DNA from: Oscillospiraceae bacterium
Lineage (GTDB): Bacteria > Bacillota > Clostridia > Oscillospirales > Oscillospiraceae
Reading direction: 5' to 3'
DNA length: 18,346 bases
Assembly (NCBI GenBank): GCA_017458025.1
Contig: JAFTGG010000125.1
Location: 1 to 18,346 of the forward strand
The translations under genes and the position numbers were made by a program. This document shows, in pieces, positions 13,776 to 18,346 of this stretch. Every line of letters starts with the position of its first letter. The stretch's first letter is position 1. The notes beneath the pieces were generated by a model that was not told the origin of the DNA, did no database searches, and saw nothing but the letters and a program-made list of their open reading frames with translations.

Positions 13776-14309
13776 TCAAAATAGCGGGGGAGTGGAGACC
13801 CAGAGCACATGCGCGGGCGTCTTGCGCTCGTTCCTGACCGTATGGAACGTCTGCCCGTGGAGGTAGAACGTTTCGCCCTTGCGCAGAACGCTGCGTTTGC
13901 CGTCGCACTCCAGCGTCACCGTGCCGTCCACGACATAGCCAAATTCCTCGCCGCTGTGCGGCGCGACCTCAAAGGACTCGCCGTTCTCGGGCAGCGTGAG
14001 CAGGATCGGCTCCATCTGGTTTTTCTGCGCGTTCGGCACGATCCAACTGACGGTGCGGTCGTCGCGCTCGTCCACATAGAAGTCCGATTCGCGGAAGGTG
14101 TACCGCTCGACGGCGTCTTCTTTAAAAAAGTCCGCGAGATTGGTGCCGAGCGCCTCCAGAATGTCGTCCAGCGAGTCGATGGAGGGCGAGGTGAGGTTGC
14201 GTTCAAGTTGGGACAAAAACCCTTTCGTCAGCTCGCTTCGGCTGGCAAGCTCCTCCAGAGTCAGCCCCTTCTGCGTTCGCAACTGCTTGATCTTTCCGCC
14301 GATATCCAT
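13776..14309 (-). CDS. XRE/cupin regulator of the pot operon (PuuR-like)
   Basis: 177 residues: an XRE helix-turn-helix (about 6-60, with GLTLEELASRSELTKGFLSQ) and a C-terminal cupin (about 105-170, PHSGEEFGYVVDGTVTLE and GETFYLHGQTFHTV). This architecture is typical of PuuR-like regulators of polyamine uptake and catabolism, in which the cupin is thought to sense the ligand. I chose ATG 14309 because GAAGGAGG lies 6 nt upstream; an in-frame ATG at 14357 would cross the palindromic operator and has no ribosome binding site. It is the first gene of the operon regulator-potA-potB-potCD, and its leader palindrome suggests autoregulation of the whole unit. Confidence 0.9.
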   Translation of the reverse strand: MDIGGKIKQLRTQKGLTLEELASRSELTKGFLSQLERNLTSPSIDSLDDILEALGTNLADFFKEDAVERYTFRESDFYVDERDDRTVSWIVPNAQKNQMEPILLTLPENGESFEVAPHSGEEFGYVVDGTVTLECDGKRSVLRKGETFYLHGQTFHTVRNERKTPAHVLWVSTPPLF

Positions 14310-14322
14310 ACGCGCCTCCTTC

Positions 14323-14347
14323 AAAAGTTTAGCAATACTAAACTTTT
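14323..14347. promoter_or_regulatory. Palindromic operator in the regulator leader
   Basis: Perfect inverted repeat AAAAGTTTAG (14323-14332), 5-nt centre, CTAAACTTTT (14338-14347). It lies between the predicted transcription start (about 14365) and the ribosome binding site, where a bound repressor would block transcription. The 12-mer AAACTTTTTGTT overlapping its right arm (14340-14351) recurs upstream of the -35 box at 14410-14421. Confidence 0.7.
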
Positions 14348-14371
14348 TGTTCTTCAAATTTAACCGCGGAT

Positions 14372-14400
14372 ATCATACACGAACGCGCGACAAATTGCAA
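14372..14400 (-). promoter_or_regulatory. Promoter of the pot operon
   Basis: On the minus strand, TTGCAA (14400-14395), 17-bp spacer, TATGAT (14377-14372). The start would be near 14365, about 55 nt before the ATG at 14309. Confidence 0.8.
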
Positions 14401-14448
14401 CATCAAATCAAACTTTTTGTTTATGAAATCGAACTTTCTCAACATGCG

Positions 14449-14480
14449 AAAAAACACAGGCCCGTTTGGGCCTGTGTTTT
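14449..14480 (-). terminator. Intrinsic terminator after the pseudouridine synthase gene
   Basis: 13-bp perfect stem (14480-14468 with 14463-14451), 4-nt loop, then a T-run on the minus strand that extends to 14449. It separates the rlu gene from the pot operon promoter just downstream. Confidence 0.9.
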
Positions 14481-14518
14481 GACATATTTGTGCAGAACCG
14501 CTGTACGGACAAGCCGGT

Positions 14519-15475
14519 TCAGCCGAAGTATTTGCGCCGGAACGCCGGCATGTCCACGGCAAATTCCCTGCCTTTGAGGTATTCGAGTATCCCCGCGTCG
14601 GTGGGGAAGTCGAAGCGCAGACGGTAGGAGCAGAGCAGCTGCGCCGTCTCGCCGTACTTGCGGTTCGCCGCGCCGACGCCGTACTTGCCGTCGCCGAGCA
14701 GCGGGTGCCCCATGTCGGCGAAGCTCGCGCGGATCTGATGCGTGCGGCCGGTGAGCAGCTCGACCTCGACGAGCGACAGCCCGTCGCGCGTGAGCAGCGT
14801 TTCGTAGAGCGTGACCGCGCTGCGCCCGTCGGGGACGGCGTGGTGATAGACGCGCATCTTGTTTTCGCGCTCGTCCTTGCGCAGAATACATTCGATGCGG
14901 CCCTTGGGCGGCTCGGGACGGCCGAGACAGACGCAGAGGTAGCGCTTCGCAATCTCGCGGCCTTTGATCTTGTCGTTCAAGATCCGCAGCGCTTCGGCGT
15001 TCTTCGCCGCGATGACGAGGCCGCTTGTGTTGCGGTCGATGCGGTTGCACAGCGCCGGCGTGAACGCGTTTTCCTCGCGCGGGCGCCATTCGCGCTTCTG
15101 ATAGAGATACGCGAGCAGGTGGTCGATGAGCGTGACGCCCGTTTCGCCGTCGCCGGCGTGGCAGAGCTGACCGGAGGGCTTGTCCAGCAGAACGATGTTC
15201 TCGTCCTCGTAGACGATGTTCACCTTCGGCGACGCGATGGTGAGGTAGACGTTGTTCTCGTCCGGCGCGTCGAAGAACTCGTCGTTGATCCAGCATTCGA
15301 CGAGGTCGCCCTCGCTGAGCCTCAGGTCGCGCTGGGCGCGCGCGCCGTTGACCTTGACGCGCTTGATGCGGACGTACTTCTGCGCGAGCGACGCCGGAAG
15401 CAGGGGGACGGTCTTGGCGAGAAAGCGATCGAGCCGCTGTCCCGCGTCGTTTTTGCCGATGGTGAATGCGCGCAT
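14519..15475 (-). CDS. RluA-family pseudouridine synthase
   Basis: 318 residues: an N-terminal S4-like RNA-binding domain (GQRLDRFLAK, 12-21) and an RluA catalytic domain with NRIDRNTSGL (144-153), D147 being the catalytic Asp that attacks the uridine, and LTGRTHQIR (241-249). It should convert one or more uridines of 23S rRNA (RluC/RluD type) or tRNA; the target cannot be told from sequence. The start ATG 15475 is supported by AAAGGAG (15484-15490) and by the promoter, whose start (about 15497) lies downstream of the alternative ATG at 15505. Monocistronic, with its own terminator. Confidence 0.93.
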   Translation of the reverse strand: MRAFTIGKNDAGQRLDRFLAKTVPLLPASLAQKYVRIKRVKVNGARAQRDLRLSEGDLVECWINDEFFDAPDENNVYLTIASPKVNIVYEDENIVLLDKPSGQLCHAGDGETGVTLIDHLLAYLYQKREWRPREENAFTPALCNRIDRNTSGLVIAAKNAEALRILNDKIKGREIAKRYLCVCLGRPEPPKGRIECILRKDERENKMRVYHHAVPDGRSAVTLYETLLTRDGLSLVEVELLTGRTHQIRASFADMGHPLLGDGKYGVGAANRKYGETAQLLCSYRLRFDFPTDAGILEYLKGREFAVDMPAFRRKYFG

Positions 15476-15503
15476 GCCGGCGTCTCCTTTCGCGGTTTTT
15501 GCC

Positions 15504-15532
15504 ATTGTAAGCCCTGCGGAAAAAATTTTCAA
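15504..15532 (-). promoter_or_regulatory. Promoter of the pseudouridine synthase gene
   Basis: On the minus strand, TTGAAA (15532-15527), 17-bp spacer, TACAAT (15509-15504). It is back-to-back with the yceD promoter; the two -35 boxes are 18 bp apart. Confidence 0.7.
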
Positions 15533-15550
15533 CAAAAATCGAAAAAGTAT

Positions 15551-15579
15551 TTGACAACCGCGGGGCTCTTTACTATAAT
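15551..15579 (+). promoter_or_regulatory. Consensus promoter of yceD-rpmF
   Basis: TTGACA (15551-15556), 17-bp spacer, TATAAT (15574-15579): perfect in both boxes. The start would be near 15586, giving a leader of about 20 nt. Confidence 0.9.
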
Positions 15580-15606
15580 ACTTGTCGTGTCATTGTGAGG
15601 TGTGTC

Positions 15607-16095
15607 ATGCGTTTGGACGTCAGAGGGATCATCAACACCCCCGGAGACGGAATCGAGTTCAACGAGGAATTGGACCTTTCCGATGTGGACTTCGGCGGCG
15701 TGTATCCGGCGGTTCGGCCCGTTTCAGTGGTAGGAGCGGTGCGGAACATCGCGGGAATGCTCCGGTTGACGGCGGACGCGGATACGACGCTCTCGTGCGT
15801 GTGCGACCGCTGCGGTACCGTGTTTGAAAAGCCCTTCCGTCTCTCGCTGGAGCGGATGCTCGCCGAGGAATTGGAAGACGCGGAGAACGACGATATCCTG
15901 CTGCTCGACGACGGCGCGTTCGACTTGGACGAGCTGGTACGCGAGGCGTTCATTCTCAATATGGACACGAAAACCCTCTGCCGCGAGGACTGCAAAGGCC
16001 TGTGCTCCGGCTGCGGCGCGAACCTCAATTTTGAGGCGTGCCGCTGCAAAAAGGAGATCGACCCGCGCTGGGCGGCATTGCAAAAACTGTTGTAA
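15607..16095 (+). CDS. yceD: DUF177 / YceD family protein
   Basis: 162 residues, the family's usual size. DUF177 proteins are almost always encoded just before rpmF and have been tied to 23S rRNA or large-subunit maturation. Cysteines are CVCDRC (C64, C66, C69), then C125, C129, C133, C136 and C145, C147, the CKGLCSGCG block being typical and possibly metal-binding. The ATG at 15607 is preferred to the GTG at 15595 because GAGGTG (15597-15602) lies before the ATG and nothing comparable precedes the GTG. It is 42 bp from rpmF and shares its promoter. Confidence 0.88.
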   Translation: MRLDVRGIINTPGDGIEFNEELDLSDVDFGGVYPAVRPVSVVGAVRNIAGMLRLTADADTTLSCVCDRCGTVFEKPFRLSLERMLAEELEDAENDDILLLDDGAFDLDELVREAFILNMDTKTLCREDCKGLCSGCGANLNFEACRCKKEIDPRWAALQKLL

Positions 16096-16137
16096 ATTTC
16101 GCGGCATACCGCCGTTATCGATCAAGGAGGTGTCAAT

Positions 16138-16335
16138 ATGGCAGTCCCCAAGGGGAAAGTTTCCCGCGCGAGACGTGATAAGCGTCGCAGCTCTCATTGG
16201 AAGCTGACGGCTCCTGTGCTGGTCGCGTGCCCGAAGTGCGGCGCGCTGCGTCAGCCGCATAGAATGTGCCCCGAGTGCGGTACCTACAACGGCCGCACCG
16301 TCAAGGTCATCGAGGCGAAGACTCAGGCGGAGTAA
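16138..16335 (+). CDS. rpmF: Large ribosomal subunit protein bL32
   Basis: 65 residues with the family start MAVPKGKVSRARRDKRRSSH and a zinc ribbon CPKC (C31, C34) ... CPEC (C44, C47). This is the zinc-containing form of L32; no Cys-free paralogue is seen here. The ribosome binding site AAGGAGGTG (16124-16132) is complementary to the 16S rRNA 3' end. Second gene of the yceD-rpmF operon, closed by a GNRA-loop terminator. Confidence 0.97.
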   Translation: MAVPKGKVSRARRDKRRSSHWKLTAPVLVACPKCGALRQPHRMCPECGTYNGRTVKVIEAKTQAE

Positions 16336-16353
16336 GCCTATCCATACCGCTTG

Positions 16354-16381
16354 AAAAGCACGGCGAAAGCCGTGCTTTTTT
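16354..16381 (+). terminator. Intrinsic terminator after rpmF
   Basis: 11-bp stem AAAAGCACGGC (16354-16364) and its complement (16369-16379) around a GAAA tetraloop, followed by T to 16381. Confidence 0.92.
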
Positions 16382-16384
16382 CTG

Positions 16385-16412
16385 TTGTGTTTTCGTAAAA
16401 TTGTGTTAAACT
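16385..16412 (+). promoter_or_regulatory. Tentative promoter of lepB-rbgA-rnhB
   Basis: TTGTGT (16385-16390), 16-bp spacer, TAAACT (16407-16412) with an extended -10 (TGT just before). The match is weak; other placements a few bases downstream are possible. Confidence 0.4.
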
Positions 16413-16448
16413 GATATCTTAGATGATTTTTCTGCGGGGAGTTGCATC

Positions 16449-17063
16449 ATGGAAGAATTTGAAAAGGAAACGGGCGAGGCGCCGGAGGGCTCCGAACGCG
16501 CCTCAAGCCGCGAGCTTTACGAGTGGCTGCGGTCCTGCGTCGCCGCGGTGCTGGCCATTGTGGTCGTGTTCACGTTCCTTGTGCGCATGATGGGCGTCGA
16601 GGGTCCGTCCATGCGTCAGACGCTGCAGGCGGGCGACCGGCTGCTCGTGCTCAACACGCCGCTCGTGAACGAGTACCGCCGGGGCGACATCGTCATCGCG
16701 CGTAAGGAGACGTTCTCCGAAGACCCCATCGTCAAGCGCGTCATCGCGGTCGGCGGGCAGACGGTGGACATCGACTTCTCCGCGGGCGTCGTCTATGTGG
16801 ACGGGGCCGCGCTGGAAGAGGACTATATCAACGACCGCACCTACCTCTACGAAGGCACGGACTTTCCGCTGACGGTGCCGGAGGGCTCAGTGTTTCTCAT
16901 GGGCGACAACCGCAACATGAGCACCGACAGCCGCGAGCCGCGCATCGGCACGGTGGACACGCGCTATCTCATCGGAAAAGCGGTGTTTCTGCTCTTTCCG
17001 GGGCCCGACTCGGTCACAGGGAAGCGTGATTTCAGCCGCATCGGCTTTTTGAGCAGGGATTGA
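16449..17063 (+). CDS. lepB: Signal peptidase I
   Basis: 204 residues. It removes signal peptides from proteins exported by Sec or Tat at the outer face of the membrane. A short acidic cytoplasmic N-terminus precedes one membrane helix (about 29-47); the catalytic Ser is S54 in EGPSMRQTL and the general base Lys is K96 in IVKRVIAVGG. The family box FLMGDNRNMSTDSRE follows. The single-helix, short form is typical of Gram-positive SipS-type enzymes. ATG 16449 has GGGGAG 7 nt upstream. rbgA begins 4 nt after the stop, so the genes form an operon. Confidence 0.95.
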   Translation: MEEFEKETGEAPEGSERASSRELYEWLRSCVAAVLAIVVVFTFLVRMMGVEGPSMRQTLQAGDRLLVLNTPLVNEYRRGDIVIARKETFSEDPIVKRVIAVGGQTVDIDFSAGVVYVDGAALEEDYINDRTYLYEGTDFPLTVPEGSVFLMGDNRNMSTDSREPRIGTVDTRYLIGKAVFLLFPGPDSVTGKRDFSRIGFLSRD

Positions 17064-17067
17064 CACC

Positions 17068-17934
17068 ATGCAGTTGGAGAGTTTGAGCTGGTTTCCCGGC
17101 CACATGACCAAGACCCGCCGCATGATCGTCTCGGAGATCGGCAATATGGACGCGGTGTGCGAGATCGTGGACGCGCGTATCCCGCTTTCGTCGCGCAATC
17201 CGGATCTCGACGACCTGACGGCGGGCAAACCGCGCGTCGTGGTGCTCAATCGCGTCGATCAGGCGGACGCCGCCGTGACGAAGCGCTGGGCGGCGTGGTT
17301 CCGCGCGCAGGGCTATGCGGTCATCGAGGCGGACGCGAAGTCCGGCGCGGGCGTCAAGCAGTTCGCGCCGGCCGTGCGGACGCTGCTCGCGGAGAAAATC
17401 GCCGCCTATGAGGCGAAAGGGCAGGTCGGGCGCACGCTGCGCGTGATGGTGCTCGGTATTCCGAACGTGGGGAAATCCACGTTCATCAATAAGGTCTCCG
17501 GCAGAAAGACCGCCAAGGCGGAGGACCGCCCCGGCGTCACGCGCGGTAAGCAGTGGGTGCCGGTCGACAGGACGCTGGAGCTGCTGGATACCCCCGGTAT
17601 CCTCTGGCCGAAGTTCGAGGACCCCGAAGTCGGCGTGCGTCTCGCGTTCACCGGCGCGATCCGCGACGAGGTCGTGGATATCGAGGAATTGGCGATGCGG
17701 CTGATGGACTACCTCGGCGCGCGCTATCCCGACGCGCTCACGGAGCGCTATAAGATCACCGTGGAGGACGGCGAGGACGGCTGGACGCTCGTGGAGAAGG
17801 CGGGACGCAAGCGCGGCTTTCTCATTTCGGGCGGCGAGGTCGATACCGAGCGCATGAGCCGCATTTTGCTTGATGAGTTCCGTGGCGGCAAGCTGGGGCG
17901 CTTTACATTGGAAACGCCGCCGGAGGAGGATTAG
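17068..17934 (+). CDS. rbgA: Ribosome biogenesis GTPase RbgA (YlqF)
   Basis: 288 residues. In Bacillus, RbgA drives late assembly of the 50S subunit. The G motifs are circularly permuted as in the YlqF family: G4 is NRVD (61-64), G5-like ADAKSG (88-93), then G1 GIPNVGKS (130-137), G2 Thr near 158 and G3 DTPG (174-177). The start WFPGHM carries H12, matching the conserved N-terminal His implicated in GTP hydrolysis. The G4 Lys of NKxD is replaced by Arg here. The C-terminal helical domain (about 210-280) is present. The ATG at 17068 has only a weak AGGG upstream, consistent with coupling to lepB. Confidence 0.94.
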   Translation: MQLESLSWFPGHMTKTRRMIVSEIGNMDAVCEIVDARIPLSSRNPDLDDLTAGKPRVVVLNRVDQADAAVTKRWAAWFRAQGYAVIEADAKSGAGVKQFAPAVRTLLAEKIAAYEAKGQVGRTLRVMVLGIPNVGKSTFINKVSGRKTAKAEDRPGVTRGKQWVPVDRTLELLDTPGILWPKFEDPEVGVRLAFTGAIRDEVVDIEELAMRLMDYLGARYPDALTERYKITVEDGEDGWTLVEKAGRKRGFLISGGEVDTERMSRILLDEFRGGKLGRFTLETPPEED

Positions 17935-17949
17935 GGCGCACCGCTCGCC

Positions 17950-17972
17950 GCATGCGCGGCAGCCGCGCATGC
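17950..17972 (+). promoter_or_regulatory. GC-rich inverted repeat between rbgA and rnhB
   Basis: GCATGCGCGGC (17950-17960) and GCCGCGCATGC (17962-17972), a perfect 11-bp inverted repeat with one base between. As RNA, the inner pairs would open to make a loop. No T-run follows, so it is not a standard terminator. Confidence 0.55.
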
Positions 17973-17975
17973 TGA

Positions 17976-18001
17976 AGTATCCTCCGGATTGGGAGGATAC
18001 T
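17976..18001 (+). promoter_or_regulatory. Hairpin that would mask the rnhB ribosome binding site
   Basis: AGTATCCTCC (17976-17985), loop GGATTG, GGAGGATACT (17992-18001): a perfect 10-bp stem. The 3' arm holds most of the rnhB Shine-Dalgarno GGGAGG (17991-17996) and ends one base before the ATG at 18003. Folding would block initiation. Confidence 0.65.
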
Positions 18002-18002
18002 G

Positions 18003-18346
18003 ATGGCCGACTTAACTTACGAAAACGAACCGCGCGCCGCGGGCTCTGCGAAGGTCTTCGTCGTGGACGAGGCGGCCGCCGCCCCCCTCTGCGTGCCTGT
18101 GTACGCGTCGGCGGTGATCCTGCCGGAGGATTGCGACATTCCGGGGCTGAACGACTCAAAAAAGCTGTCGGAGAAGAAGCGAGAGGCGCTTTTTCCCGTC
18201 ATACGGGAAAAAGCCGTCGCCTACGCCGTCGCGTGGGTGGACGAGAGAGAGATCGACGCGACCGATATCCTGAGTGCGCGCATAAAAGCGATGCAGCTTG
18301 CCATCGACGGCCTCGCCGTCAAGGCGGACTTCGCGCTCATCGACGG
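18003..18346 (+). CDS. rnhB: Ribonuclease HII with altered GRG motif (3' partial)
   Basis: The first 114 residues of an RNase HII, which nicks DNA at misincorporated ribonucleotides; the gene runs off the right edge. Family blocks are clear: VPVYASAVILP, IPGLNDSKKLSEKKRE, EIDATDIL, KAMQLAIDGL and the final ALIDG. The catalytic acids D22, E23 and the Asp of LIDG (D114) are present. But the signature normally read DEAGRGPLAGPV is DEAAAAPLCVPV here, so the GRG tripeptide that recognises the ribonucleotide junction is AAA and a later Gly is Val. The frame is open and the flanking blocks are in frame, so a simple frameshift does not explain it. The ATG at 18003 follows GGGAGG by 6 nt. Third gene of lepB-rbgA-rnhB. 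Confidence 0.9.
   Translation, partial: MADLTYENEPRAAGSAKVFVVDEAAAAPLCVPVYASAVILPEDCDIPGLNDSKKLSEKKREALFPVIREKAVAYAVAWVDEREIDATDILSARIKAMQLAIDGLAVKADFALID

Noticed and set aside
14439..15557. 372-residue and 204-residue minus-strand frames overlapping the pseudouridine synthase gene
   Set aside because: Frame shadows; the catalytic NRIDR and GRTHQIR motifs are in the other frame (14519-15475).
18003..18346. rnhB as a frameshifted pseudogene
   Set aside because: The frame is continuous from a good start through all family blocks on both sides of the odd motif; a compensating double frameshift within the 12-residue stretch is possible but does not obviously restore the GRG coding, so it is kept as a gene and flagged.

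Overview
This 18.3 kb window looks like chromosome of a GC-rich Firmicute, most likely class Clostridia and perhaps Oscillospirales. The grounds are the gene order yqeG-efp-CD1247-type zinc-ribbon protein, DUF177-rpmF, lepB-rbgA-rnhB, SLH domains in a secreted hydrolase, strong AGGAGG ribosome binding sites and sigma-A promoters with 17-bp spacers. The assignment below class is inference. There is no tRNA, rRNA, CRISPR array, insertion sequence or prophage block. No gene-free stretch exceeds 300 bases; the longest is 1362-1604, which holds the rpsU promoter.

Left part (1-4810, + strand): the 3' end of leuS, then rpsU with a perfect consensus promoter and its own terminator, yqeG (HAD phosphatase), efp with its own promoter, a small acidic zinc-ribbon protein, and an MFS transporter. 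Two intrinsic terminators (after rpsU and after the zinc-ribbon gene) sit directly against the ribosome binding site of the next gene, so yqeG and the MFS gene appear to depend on readthrough. A bidirectional terminator closes the block.

Middle part (4816-15475, - strand): a LysR regulator; a secreted two-headed muramidase (GH24-like, three SLH repeats, GH25); a thioesterase/radical SAM gene pair; a polyamine-type ABC transporter operon (cupin regulator, potA, potB, fused potC-potD); and an RluA-type pseudouridine synthase. The transporter operon is the most unusual locus. Its ATPase carries about 175 extra residues made of two diverged Ig-like repeats inside the C-terminal TOBE region, and its second permease is fused through an extra membrane helix to its own substrate-binding protein. 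The cupin regulator has a 25-bp palindrome in its leader and matching half-site-like direct repeats, suggesting autoregulation of the operon.

Right part (15551-18346, + strand): DUF177 (yceD)-rpmF from a perfect promoter that is divergent from the rlu promoter, then lepB-rbgA-rnhB. rnhB is cut by the window edge. It has two oddities: its Shine-Dalgarno lies in one arm of a perfect 10-bp inverted repeat, and the encoded RNase HII has lost the normally invariant GRG motif after the catalytic Asp-Glu.

Overall the housekeeping genes serve translation and protein export (LeuS, S21, EF-P, L32, Rlu, RbgA, LepB), interleaved with a cell-wall hydrolase and a transporter island that carry the accessory novelty.
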